A stretch of 18,282 bases of DNA from Scatomorpha sp964535405 (GTDB lineage Bacteria > Bacillota > Clostridia > Oscillospirales > Oscillospiraceae): assembly GCA_964535405.1 (NCBI GenBank), contig CAZHUG010000041.1, positions 1 to 18,282 of the forward strand, in the 5' to 3' direction. The notes under the pieces were generated by a model that made no database searches, had not been told where the DNA came from, and saw nothing but the letters and a program-made list of their open reading frames with translations. Below, in pieces: positions 1 through 6,747 of this stretch (positions are counted from its first letter, which is position 1; the number at the start of each line of letters is the position of its first letter). A program made the position numbers and the translations under genes.

Positions 1-84
1 GCTGATTATCTCACATTCATCACCTCATTGCAAGCGCTGCATAAAATGATATTGAGTAGATATCTATGTGGAAGGTGAAGGAGC

Positions 85-567
85 ATGAAAGAAGAATACG
101 CCCGCGGGCTTGAGTATTTTGAGAACGTCTGGGCCAGGGTTGCCGGTGAGCCCCCGGCATACTCGAAAAAGCAGCCCGACTGCGACGAGGCAAGTCTGCG
201 ATCTCTCATCGTCGCCGAGGCCGCGGCAGTGGAATTTTATAAAAAGCTGGCCATGCGCTCCGGCTCGTCGCGACATATATTTTCCGGCATTGCCTCCGAT
301 GAGCAGCGACATCTGCGGCATCTGCAGACCGAGTATTACCTGCTGACAGGTGACAGCTATGTGCCGCCCGCCTCCTGTCCGCTTATGCGCGGGGGGCTCT
401 CCGACCTGCGCCACGCCTGCTTGGACGAGCGCGAGGCCCAGCGCAGCTATCTGGACGAGGCAGGCAGAACCGAGCGCGAGGGACTGGCGAAAATGTACCG
501 CAGCCACGCAAGCGAAGAGGCGCGTCACGCGGAAACTTTGCGCAAGCTCATTATGCGCGCCGTTTGA
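85..567 (+). CDS. Ferritin-like (rubrerythrin-type) di-iron domain protein, 160 aa
   Basis: This is a small soluble four-helix ferritin-like protein. Two copies of the di-iron pattern are visible: helix 1 E45-xx-A48-xxx-Y52 with helix 2 E73-xx-H76, and helix 3 E115-xx-A118-xxx-Y122 with helix 4 E145-xx-H148. All six expected iron ligands are therefore present. There is no C-terminal rubredoxin CxxC domain, so it is not a full rubrerythrin, and there is no signal peptide. Proteins of this family usually handle peroxide or iron in the cytoplasm of anaerobes, but the reaction cannot be read from the sequence. The ATG at 85 is preceded by GAAGGTG at 71-77 at normal spacing; a second AAGGAG at 78-83 lies too close to the ATG to serve. 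It stands alone upstream of a tRNA gene that has its own promoter. The fold is a confident call; the function is not. Confidence 0.85.
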   Translation: MKEEYARGLEYFENVWARVAGEPPAYSKKQPDCDEASLRSLIVAEAAAVEFYKKLAMRSGSSRHIFSGIASDEQRHLRHLQTEYYLLTGDSYVPPASCPLMRGGLSDLRHACLDEREAQRSYLDEAGRTEREGLAKMYRSHASEEARHAETLRKLIMRAV

Positions 568-577
568 TAAATTGTTC

Positions 578-606
578 TTGACTTTGACAAGCTTATCATT
601 TATTAT
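578..606 (+). promoter_or_regulatory. Promoter for tRNA-Ser
   Basis: TTGACT (578-583), a 17-bp spacer and TATTAT (601-606) form a good sigma-A-type promoter. It lies just after the ferritin-like gene and about 40 bp before the mature tRNA 5' end. An overlapping alternative is TTGACA at 584-589 with TATACG at 606-611 (16-bp spacer). Confidence 0.6.
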
Positions 607-643
607 ATACGAGCTATCGAATGATATTTATCGAGCAGCGCGT

Positions 644-735
644 GGAGATGTCGCGTAGTTGGTCGAGCGCGCACGATTGGAAATCGTGTAAGGGTCAAAA
701 GCCCTTCGAGAGTTCGAATCTCTCCATCTCCGCCA
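644..735 (+). tRNA. tRNA-Ser (anticodon GGA), CCA encoded
   Basis: This is a class II tRNA with a full cloverleaf. The acceptor arms GGAGATG (644-650) and CATCTCC (725-731) pair completely. They are followed by discriminator G732 and a genomically encoded CCA (733-735). The D arm closes with GCG/CGC. The anticodon stem CACGA/TCGTG (672-676/684-688) carries the loop TTGGAAA with anticodon GGA at 679-681, which reads UCC and UCU serine codons. The long variable arm pairs AAGGG with CCCTT, as expected for tRNA-Ser. The T arm is GAGAG-TTCGAAT-CTCTC. No terminator is seen directly after it, so the transcript may run on into the small ORF at 811. Confidence 0.96.
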
Positions 736-810
736 AAATAATTGACGTACCTCAATACAACGAAAGTCGTCTGCCGCAGGTAAGAGAATTTAATACGAAA
801 GGATAAGGAA

Positions 811-1035
811 ATGCAAAAAATCGTTTACATCAGTAACAGCAGAGACTCCAATGAGCAAAAAGACATTAATGAAAATAAATATCTTATGCGCATCAATAAG
901 TTGTTAGAAGAAGGATGGACGGTTTCGCAAATGAATCCTTATACTGTTGAAGTTGATCCTAAACTTGAAAGCTTCCTCCACAAGGAAACATTTGTGTCCT
1001 TTGTTATTCTTGAAAAACCTGACGAGCAGAAATAA
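811..1035 (+). CDS. Small protein of unknown function, 74 aa
   Basis: I do not recognise a family with confidence. The protein is acidic and soluble, with no signal peptide or membrane segment. It begins with a beta-strand-like MQKIVYIS. A central helix-turn (residues about 24-40, including LLEEGWTV) loosely recalls the EGW motif of short DUF4177-like proteins, but this is a weak resemblance. The ATG at 811 follows purine-rich AAAGGATAAGGA (798-809); of its two GGA motifs, only the one at 801-803 is at usable spacing. Its codons are clearly more AT-rich than those of the ferritin-like and carboxypeptidase genes on either side, which suggests a different origin. It sits between tRNA-Ser and a hairpin terminator at 1102-1143 and may be co-transcribed with the tRNA. 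A defined RBS and a dedicated downstream terminator support a real gene. Confidence 0.6.
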   Translation: MQKIVYISNSRDSNEQKDINENKYLMRINKLLEEGWTVSQMNPYTVEVDPKLESFLHKETFVSFVILEKPDEQK

Positions 1036-1101
1036 AGGCAATATTTTGATTATAAAATAGACGGCTGATTGTATGACAGCTTGTACCTTTAACCATTATT
1101 G

Positions 1102-1143
1102 AACCGTGTCGAATCTTCAAAGAAAATCGACGCGGTTTTTTAT
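1102..1143 (+). terminator. Rho-independent terminator after the 74-aa gene
   Basis: AACCGTGTCGA (1102-1112) pairs with TCGACGCGGTT (1127-1137) through one G-U-type mismatch. The loop is 14 nt and a run of six T residues follows immediately (to about 1141). Confidence 0.8.
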
Positions 1144-1170
1144 ATTGTATAACGAACTTGTGCGCGGTAA

Positions 1171-1365
1171 ATGAGCGACAGAAATGTGCCTGTTATTTGG
1201 AGGCACCGGACAATAGAAGATTATGTTAAAATGTTTATAAAATGCGGATTAACCATTACAGACTTGCATGAACCGATTCCCACTGAGGAGCAAGCGGCTG
1301 TTTCTATAGATATTGCCTGGATGCAAAAACTACCTATATTTCTCTTTTGGGAGTTACATAAGTAA
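1171..1365 (+). pseudogene. 3' remnant of a SAM-dependent methyltransferase (64 codons left)
   Basis: The translated piece carries the signature of the C-terminal end of class I SAM-dependent methyltransferases of the Methyltransf_11 type: HRTIEDYVKMF, then a GLTITDLHEPIP strand-turn, and an ending rich in aromatic residues, KLPIFLFWELHK. In intact members this follows about 150-200 residues containing the Rossmann-fold SAM site (GxGxG). None of that is present here: a TAA lies directly before the ATG at 1171 and no matching coding sequence is found back to 1036. No convincing ribosome binding site precedes it. It is best read as the tail of a gene whose front was deleted. Its AT-rich codon use matches the neighbouring 74-aa gene. 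The family call rests on motif memory, not a search. Confidence 0.7.
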
Positions 1366-1388
1366 AATGATAACGGAAGTTAAGGATG

Positions 1389-1404
1389 CTGCATATATAT
1401 GCAG
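1389..1404. repeat. 16-bp perfect palindrome
   Basis: CTGCATATATATGCAG reads identically on both strands. It sits between the methyltransferase remnant and a terminator hairpin. Having no loop, it is more plausible as a DNA site than as an RNA hairpin. Its function is unknown. Confidence 0.5.
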
Positions 1405-1410
1405 ACACGC

Positions 1411-1445
1411 AAACAGTCGAGTTTTAAACTCGACTGTTTTTCTAT
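1411..1445 (+). terminator. Rho-independent terminator after the methyltransferase remnant
   Basis: A 13-bp perfect stem (1411-1423 with 1427-1439) has a 3-nt loop and is followed by a T-rich tract. The stem begins with A residues, so it could act in both directions. It probably belonged to the lost methyltransferase gene and insulates the carboxypeptidase gene downstream. Confidence 0.85.
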
Positions 1446-1470
1446 TTAAATTTTTGATGCTGCGGCGCTG

Positions 1471-1499
1471 TTTACAGGCATACTTTAGAAAGATAGGAT
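1471..1499 (+). promoter_or_regulatory. Candidate promoter for the carboxypeptidase gene
   Basis: TTTACA (1471-1476), a 17-bp spacer and TAGGAT (1494-1499) lie just upstream of the gene and just after the terminator. Five of six and four of six positions match consensus. This is plausible but not unique in this AT-rich stretch. Confidence 0.4.
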
Positions 1500-1552
1500 A
1501 TTTGTCCCAACGGCGGCATAGGATTGTACAAAAATCCCCGGGAGGTATTATT

Positions 1553-2707
1553 ATGAAAAAGATCTCCGGCCTGCTCTTGGCATTCATCCTGTTGTTATCA
1601 AGTTTTTCCCCCGCCCTTGCGCTTACCCCTGTACCGGAGGAGGCTTTGTCTATCTCCTCACCGTCAGCCGTGCTCATGGAAAAAACCACGGGCGAGCTTT
1701 TGTACTCCAAGGGCGGCAATGAGCAGCGCGCGCCCGCCTCGGTCACCAAGGTCATGACCATGCTCCTCATCGCCGAGGCGGTGGACTCAGGTCTCATCTC
1801 GCTCGACGACATTGTCATCGGCAGCAAAAATGCTGCAGCCATGGGCGGCAGCCAGATCTGGCTGGAGGAGGGCGAGCAGCTGAGCGTCTCCGACATGCTG
1901 AAATGTATAGCCGTGGTCTCGGCAAACGACTGCGCCGTCGCGATGGCAGAGCACATCTCCGGCTCAGAGGAGGCATTTGTCACACGCATGAACGAGCGGG
2001 CGGCAGAGCTGGGCTGTAAGGACACAAACTTTACAAACTGCACCGGCCTTTTCGATAACCCTGAGCATTACACCAGTGCATACGACATCGCGATCATGAG
2101 CCGCGAGCTTATAATGCACGACTGGATACACGACTACACGACCATCTGGATGGACAGCATCCGTGACGGCGACTTCGGCCTGTCTAACACAAACAAGCTG
2201 GTCTACTACTACGACGGCTGCACGGGGCTCAAAACCGGCTACACCTCCACCGCCATGTACTGCCTTTCCGCAACCGCGGAGCGCGACGGTGTTGAGTATA
2301 TCGCAGTCATCATGCACGGCGAGACTATTGAAAAGCGAAATGAAGACGCTAAGGCCCTTTTGAGCTACGGCTTTGCAAACTATGCGCTCTGCCCGCTGCG
2401 CGGTGCCGAGGCGCTGCCGCCGGTTCTCGTAACGCTCGGCATGGCTGACAGCGTACAGCCTGTCTACGAGGGTACGGAGGCCGTGCTGCTCGACAAGCAG
2501 CAGTCCAAGGATCTGAGCTATGATCTTGATCTCATTTCGTCAATCGAGGCTCCCGTTTGCGCCGGTGACAGGCTCGGAACGCTGACGATCAGCTCGGGCG
2601 GCAATATCATAGCGGAAGTTCCCGTCAACGCCGGGGGCGATGTCGCCCGACTTTCCGTCTGGGGAGTTTTCACTCAGATGCTTTACTTGCTCACATCCTC
2701 CACGTAA
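1553..2707 (+). CDS. Secreted D-alanyl-D-alanine carboxypeptidase (S11, DacF/PBP5 type)
   Basis: This low-molecular-weight penicillin-binding protein trims the terminal D-Ala from peptidoglycan stem peptides outside the membrane. The start at ATG 1553 is chosen because GGGAGG (1540-1545) sits at normal spacing and the first 23 residues form a signal peptide (KK, then a hydrophobic run to ALA). The open frame extends upstream to 1313 but crosses a terminator. The catalytic motifs of family S11 are complete: SxxK at S63-VTK66, SxN at S123-AN125 and KTG at K227-TG229. Residues from about 290 to 365 look like the PBP5 C-terminal beta-rich domain. The last 20 residues (VARLSVWGVF onward) resemble the amphipathic helix that ties these enzymes to the membrane surface. 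The 384-aa length is typical. Whether it is the sporulation form (DacF/DacB) or the vegetative form (DacA) cannot be told here. Confidence 0.95.
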   Translation: MKKISGLLLAFILLLSSFSPALALTPVPEEALSISSPSAVLMEKTTGELLYSKGGNEQRAPASVTKVMTMLLIAEAVDSGLISLDDIVIGSKNAAAMGGSQIWLEEGEQLSVSDMLKCIAVVSANDCAVAMAEHISGSEEAFVTRMNERAAELGCKDTNFTNCTGLFDNPEHYTSAYDIAIMSRELIMHDWIHDYTTIWMDSIRDGDFGLSNTNKLVYYYDGCTGLKTGYTSTAMYCLSATAERDGVEYIAVIMHGETIEKRNEDAKALLSYGFANYALCPLRGAEALPPVLVTLGMADSVQPVYEGTEAVLLDKQQSKDLSYDLDLISSIEAPVCAGDRLGTLTISSGGNIIAEVPVNAGGDVARLSVWGVFTQMLYLLTSST

Positions 2708-2768
2708 GTCTGTTTTTCGACAGTTTTTCGGTAGTTCCGCCCCACTTACATTCCATTACAAATTGGTT

Positions 2769-2788
2769 TTTCTTGTATTTGCAAGAAA
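2769..2788. promoter_or_regulatory. Inverted repeat over the pgi promoter, possible operator
   Basis: Arms TTTCTTG (2769-2775) and CAAGAAA (2782-2788) are perfect and separated by 6 bp. They overlap the -35 element and upstream spacer of the pgi promoter, a position where a bound repressor would block polymerase. It is not followed by a T-run, so it does not look like a terminator. The regulator is unknown. Confidence 0.45.
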
Positions 2789-2800
2789 TTGTAGTATAAT
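2773..2800 (+). promoter_or_regulatory. Promoter of pgi
   Basis: TTGTAT (2773-2778), a 16-bp spacer and a perfect TATAAT (2795-2800) end about 35 bp before the start codon. This is one of the clearest promoters in the window. Confidence 0.7.
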
Positions 2801-2834
2801 ATATCCAGCTACTAACTAATGAGGAATGAGTAAA

Positions 2835-4163
2835 ATGATTAAAGTAGATTTATCCGGCGCAAGTCAATTTTTCGACACTGCAGGCCCTGACTACGCATCT
2901 GCCGCAGCGGCGCACAGACTGCTGGAAGAAAAAAGTGGTCCGGGTGCTGAGTTCACGGGCTGGCTCGATTTGCCAAAGCGCATGAAGGCAGGGGAACTCA
3001 AATCCATCATCGCCGCATCTCAGAAGATACGCTCACGCTCAAAGGTACTTGTGGTTGTCGGAATCGGCGGTTCATATCTTGGCGCCCGCGGCGCTATAGA
3101 GCTTCTGCGTCCGGTCCCCGGTCCGGACGACACCCGCGTATTTTTCGTGGGCAACAGCCTTTCAGCCGACTACTTAAACGACATCATCACACAGATTGGC
3201 GATCAGGATTTTGACGTTAACGTCATCTCCAAATCCGGCACCACGCTGGAACCTGCCGTCTCCTTCCGCATTTTCCGCGCAATGCTGGATAAGAAATACG
3301 GCGTTGCCGCCAAAAAACACATTTTTGCCACCACAGACCCAGCCCGCGGTGTTCTTCACGCAATGGCAACTTCCGAGGGCTGGGAGTGCTTCACTGTCCC
3401 CGCCGATGTCGGAGGAAGATACAGTGTTCTCTCCGCAGTCGGCCTGCTGCCCATGGCGGTGGCCGGTATCGATGTTGCCGCCGTGGTAGAGCACGCGATT
3501 GAGAGCTTTTCCGCTCTCGACCTGCGCAGCCCCGAAAACCCCACATGGCAATATGCCGCCACGCGTCAGCACCTCTACGGCCGCGGTCACAACATTGAAC
3601 TTCTGGCCTGCTATGAGCCGTCCTTCCGCTTCATGGCGGAGTGGTGGAAACAGCTCTACGGTGAGTCCGAGGGTAAAAACGGCATCGGCATTTTCCCCGC
3701 CTCCCTTGAGTTCACGGCAGACCTGCATTCCATGGGTCAGTACGTGCAGGACGGCCCGCGCACGCTGATGGAGACCGTCGTCTCCTTTGAGCACAGCCGC
3801 ACGAGCTTCCATGTCCCGTTTGGCATGGGCGATCCGGACGGCTTAAACTACCTTGCCGGACGCGATCTCGTTGATGTATGCCATGTCGCACAGGAAGCCG
3901 TAAAGGCCGCACATATATCAGGCGGCGTGCCAAATCTCGGCATCGTCGTGCCCTCTCGTGACGAGGCGGGCTTTGCCCAGCTCGTGTGTTTCTTTGAGCT
4001 GGCATGCGCCATCTCCGGCTATATGTCCGGGGTGAACCCCTTCGATCAGCCCGGGGTCGAGGCGTATAAGAAGAATATGTTCCGTATGCTGGGCAAGCCC
4101 GGCGCAGGCGAAATTCGTGCCGACCGCACAACCCGTACACTAAACGATGGCGACAGGTTTTGA
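2835..4163 (+). CDS. pgi: Glucose-6-phosphate isomerase
   Basis: It interconverts glucose-6-phosphate and fructose-6-phosphate in glycolysis and gluconeogenesis, in the cytoplasm. Both family signatures are intact: DVGGRYSVLSAVG (191-203) and the C-terminal NPFDQPGVEAYK (401-412), whose lysine K412 is the conserved active-site lysine. Also visible are GIGGSYLGARG (76-86), the sugar-phosphate loop SKSGTTLEP (132-140) and GESEGKNG (276-283) with the catalytic glutamate. The 442-aa length fits the bacterial short form. Two ATGs compete. The one at 2826 touches the ribosome binding site GAGGA (2821-2825) with no spacing, whereas ATG 2835 has a 9-nt spacer, so 2835 is preferred; starting at 2826 would add only MSK. 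The gene appears monocistronic under its own promoter. No strong terminator is seen after it. Confidence 0.97.
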   Translation: MIKVDLSGASQFFDTAGPDYASAAAAHRLLEEKSGPGAEFTGWLDLPKRMKAGELKSIIAASQKIRSRSKVLVVVGIGGSYLGARGAIELLRPVPGPDDTRVFFVGNSLSADYLNDIITQIGDQDFDVNVISKSGTTLEPAVSFRIFRAMLDKKYGVAAKKHIFATTDPARGVLHAMATSEGWECFTVPADVGGRYSVLSAVGLLPMAVAGIDVAAVVEHAIESFSALDLRSPENPTWQYAATRQHLYGRGHNIELLACYEPSFRFMAEWWKQLYGESEGKNGIGIFPASLEFTADLHSMGQYVQDGPRTLMETVVSFEHSRTSFHVPFGMGDPDGLNYLAGRDLVDVCHVAQEAVKAAHISGGVPNLGIVVPSRDEAGFAQLVCFFELACAISGYMSGVNPFDQPGVEAYKKNMFRMLGKPGAGEIRADRTTRTLNDGDRF

Positions 4164-4202
4164 GTTTATCATTAACATTGTATTAACTTTAAATATTTAC
4201 CG

Positions 4203-4231
4203 TTGAACTTGTGTGCGAAAAGTGTTAAGCT
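4203..4231 (+). promoter_or_regulatory. Candidate extended -10 promoter for the P-loop gene
   Basis: TTGAAC (4203-4208), a 17-bp spacer and TAAGCT (4226-4231) preceded by TGT (an extended -10). Each hexamer matches only partly. It lies in the 122-bp AT-rich gap between pgi and the P-loop gene, where a promoter is expected. Confidence 0.35.
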
Positions 4232-4285
4232 GTAACCATAATAGAATAAGCCTCACCCATCATAATTAAGGAGCGTGATTCAAAT

Positions 4286-4702
4286 ATGGTCAAGGTAATC
4301 GCGGGTCTGAAAGGCTCCGGCAAAACCAAGCGGTTAGTGGAACTTATCAACCGCGCCGTACAAGAGGAGCACGGGAATGTCGTCTGCATAGAGAAAGATA
4401 AGAAGCTTACCTATGACATCCCATATCAGGTCCGACTTATCCACGCCAGTGACTACCCGATTGGAACCTTTGAATTTATGAAGGGCTTTATAAGCGGACT
4501 CCGTGCGGGAAACTATGACATAACACACATCTTCATCGACAACTACCACAAGATGTTCAGTGCCAGCACAGACACGCAGACAGTGGAATTCCTTGACTGG
4601 CTCCATTTCTTTGCGAAGAAAGAGGGTCTCAGTTTCACCATCAGTATTACCACCGACCCTGAAACCGTCAGCGACGGAATCAAAAAGTATATTTTAGACT
4701 AA
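4286..4702 (+). CDS. Small P-loop NTP-binding protein of unknown function, 138 aa
   Basis: A complete minimal P-loop nucleotide-binding fold is visible. The Walker A motif GLKGSGKT occupies residues 7-14, directly after the first beta strand. A Walker B strand THIFIDNY spans 80-87, with D85 as the likely magnesium ligand. There is no signal peptide, membrane span or zinc-binding cysteine cluster, so it is not a typical thymidine kinase, although the short strand-loop-helix layout is similar. AAGGAG at 4268-4273 precedes ATG 4286 with a slightly long 12-nt spacer. The next gene, an LTA-synthase-like enzyme, starts 67 nt downstream on the same strand with a strong hairpin between them, so the two may share a transcript. 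I do not recognise a named function. Its small size suggests a regulatory or accessory ATPase or GTPase rather than a motor. Confidence 0.8.
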   Translation: MVKVIAGLKGSGKTKRLVELINRAVQEEHGNVVCIEKDKKLTYDIPYQVRLIHASDYPIGTFEFMKGFISGLRAGNYDITHIFIDNYHKMFSASTDTQTVEFLDWLHFFAKKEGLSFTISITTDPETVSDGIKKYILD

Positions 4703-4717
4703 TAATAGGATTGTTAT

Positions 4718-4765
4718 CGCCCCGGCGTAAAGGAGCACTCCTTGGCGCCGGGGCGCACTCTTTTT
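4718..4765 (+). terminator. Strong hairpin between the P-loop and LTA-synthase-like genes (terminator or attenuator)
   Basis: A GC-rich 10-bp perfect stem (CGCCCCGGCG at 4718-4727 with CGCCGGGGCG at 4746-4755) encloses an inner 6-bp stem, AAGGAG (4730-4735) with CTCCTT (4738-4743), closed by a 2-nt loop. Five T residues follow at 4761-4765, but a CACTC gap separates them from the stem, which is unusual for a terminator. The inner stem holds the only Shine-Dalgarno-like sequence near the next start codon. It may therefore be a terminator with read-through, an attenuator, or a structure affecting translation. Confidence 0.6.
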
Positions 4766-4769
4766 AAAA

Positions 4770-6731
4770 ATGAAAACTTCTCTCTTATCTCGACCAAAAA
4801 CAATGAATATCGCGTCCGGCATGCTGCTAATGCTCTACGCCTCCGCCATCTGTGTCGTCGCCGCCTCCGGGGTTGTCAGCCTTTTGGATCTCGGAATAAC
4901 GCTTGCACTCTCCGCGGCTTTTTTGACCCTGGCATATTTTTCTGGAAGAACAGAGCAGCTTGCGCCGCTGGCTCTCCTGCCGCTTATAGCATTCTCTGCC
5001 GTCAGCGCCTATGTCTCCACACAGCTATTGTCAAAGGGCAGCTTCACCTGGTTTTCAGATGTCGGCGGCCCGCTGCACATTATGGGCGTCCTCTGGGTAC
5101 TCGCACTGTTTGGCCTGCTCGCCGCAATCGGCGGCGGACGCTTCTCCGTAATCGCCGGAAACTCAATAGCGCTTGTGTTCGGCATCGCAAACTACACGCT
5201 GGAGCTGTTTCGCGGTCGTCCATTGCTGGCAATAGACATTACAAGTATCCGCACGGCAATGAACGTCTCGGGAAGCTACAAATTTTCAGCAACACCCATC
5301 TTCATTTTGGGCTGCGCGCTGGCAATTACCTCGGCAGTGCTGGCATGGAGCCTCTGCCCGTCCGGTCAGCGCGGGCATCGCATTCTACGTGTAGGGACAA
5401 GACTCGTCTGTCTCGGTCTCGCCGCCTGGTACATCGGGCTCTGCCTCGGCACAAGCTTCATGTACCGCAACGGCATACATATAAACTGGGACGAAAACGA
5501 GTTTGAGGACAGCTCTGTCATGTATTTTGTCGTCACGGCTCAGAAACTCAATGTCTCCGCGCCTTACGGCTACTCCGCTGACGCACTCGATGAGCTTGCA
5601 GACTCGATTGAGAACGATTCTCTGCCGGACGGCGGGAGCCCTACGATAATCGTCATAATGAGCGAGGCGTTTTCCGACCTCCGCCAGATCGCGGATTTCG
5701 AGACCAACATTCCCGTGACACCCTTCATTGACTCTCTCACCGAAAATGCTCTGCGCGGGTATCTGTACTCCTCAGTGCTCGGCGGCAACACCGCAAACAG
5801 TGAGTATGAATTTTTGACCGGTGACACCATGGGCTTCATCCCCACCGGCTCCGTGCCCTATCAGCTCTACGTAAACTACGAGGCAGACACGCTCGTATCC
5901 ACGCTTGAGTCTCAGGGCTACAGCTCCACCGTGCTGCATCCCTACCTCTCCTCGGGCTGGAACCGCGTGCAGGTCTATGACCTGTTCGGCTTTGACAGAG
6001 TCTTATGGAAAGATGACTTCCAAGATCGCAGCTACCTTAGAAACTACATAACAGACGAGTGCAACTACGAGAATCTAATCACACTTTTTGAGCAGAGAGA
6101 TACGAATAAGCCCGCATTTTTCTTCAACATCACTATGCAAAACCACGGCAGCTACGCCTTCGAGGACTTTGACCCGCAGGTGAGCATCTCCGGGCATGAG
6201 GGCGAGTTCCCGATGGCGGAGCAATACCTCTCCCTGCTAAACATAACAGACGCTGCGACACAGACGCTCATTGAGTATTTCGAGGCTCAGAAGGAGCCTG
6301 TTATAATTCTGTTTTTCGGCGATCACCAGCCAAATCTTGACGACGAGTTTTATGACATGCTCTACGGTCACGATTCGTCAGATCTGACGCTTGAGGAGAA
6401 GCAGCGCCGCTATACAACTCCATTTTTCCTCTGGGCAAACTACGATATCGACGAGCAGGACGGAATCGTCACCTCCATTAACTACCTCTCCCAGCTTCTT
6501 CTGGACACTGCCGGGCTCAAAACAACGGACTACGGCGCATACCTGAACGCGCTGGCAGAGGAATGGCCAGCTATAAACGCAAACGGCGTGATGGGCGCCA
6601 ACGGGGTATGGTACTCATTGTATGATGAGCTTACAAGCTATAATCCCGGACTGCTCAAATACCGTATGCTGCAATATAACCGCCTGTTCGACCCCGCGGA
6701 CTATCGCAGCGAGCTGTTTCAGATTAAGTGA
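4770..6731 (+). CDS. Membrane LTA-synthase-like phosphoglycerol transferase (sulfatase fold)
   Basis: Enzymes of this family move glycerol-phosphate from phosphatidylglycerol onto lipoteichoic acid or related envelope glycans, with the catalytic domain outside the membrane. The first ~225 residues carry about five hydrophobic membrane segments (roughly 15-38, 40-57, 64-82, 104-120 and 175-197, with a further one near 207-222). The extracellular sulfatase-fold domain spans about 290-600. The metal and nucleophile residues expected from S. aureus LtaS are present: E299 (in IVIMSEAF), T331 (in GGNTANSEYEFLTG), and D518-H519 (in FFGDHQP). H459 (in ITMQNHG) is also conserved. The 653-aa length matches LtaS. 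ATG 4770 is the first start codon after an in-frame stop at 4728, but no ribosome binding site lies at normal distance; ATG 4803 is an equally unsupported alternative. The exact acceptor polymer is not determined. Confidence 0.9.
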   Translation: MKTSLLSRPKTMNIASGMLLMLYASAICVVAASGVVSLLDLGITLALSAAFLTLAYFSGRTEQLAPLALLPLIAFSAVSAYVSTQLLSKGSFTWFSDVGGPLHIMGVLWVLALFGLLAAIGGGRFSVIAGNSIALVFGIANYTLELFRGRPLLAIDITSIRTAMNVSGSYKFSATPIFILGCALAITSAVLAWSLCPSGQRGHRILRVGTRLVCLGLAAWYIGLCLGTSFMYRNGIHINWDENEFEDSSVMYFVVTAQKLNVSAPYGYSADALDELADSIENDSLPDGGSPTIIVIMSEAFSDLRQIADFETNIPVTPFIDSLTENALRGYLYSSVLGGNTANSEYEFLTGDTMGFIPTGSVPYQLYVNYEADTLVSTLESQGYSSTVLHPYLSSGWNRVQVYDLFGFDRVLWKDDFQDRSYLRNYITDECNYENLITLFEQRDTNKPAFFFNITMQNHGSYAFEDFDPQVSISGHEGEFPMAEQYLSLLNITDAATQTLIEYFEAQKEPVIILFFGDHQPNLDDEFYDMLYGHDSSDLTLEEKQRRYTTPFFLWANYDIDEQDGIVTSINYLSQLLLDTAGLKTTDYGAYLNALAEEWPAINANGVMGANGVWYSLYDELTSYNPGLLKYRMLQYNRLFDPADYRSELFQIK

Positions 6732-6747
6732 AAAACTGCAAACTATA

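Noticed and set aside
1108..1116. TCGAATCT shared with the T arm of tRNA-Ser, as a possible attachment-site repeat
   Set aside because: Only 8 bases match and they lie within the stem and loop of a terminator. Real attachment repeats at tRNA 3' ends are longer and include the end of the tRNA.
1313..1552. Upstream extension of the carboxypeptidase frame
   Set aside because: It would run through a terminator hairpin and place the signal peptide 80 residues inside the protein. The ATG at 1553 has a proper GGGAGG site.
2708..2730. Possible terminator after the carboxypeptidase gene (CTGT...ACAG followed by T5)
   Set aside because: The stem is only 4 bp, too weak to call, although the T-run is suggestive.
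3174..3812. 212-codon leftward frame opposite pgi
   Set aside because: It is an antisense shadow of pgi with no motif and no translation signal.
4742..5506. 254-codon frame with a TTG start directly after AAGGAG in the hairpin
   Set aside because: The spacing looks tempting, but the translation is arginine- and histidine-rich and low in motif content, and it overlaps the well-supported LTA-synthase-like gene in another frame.
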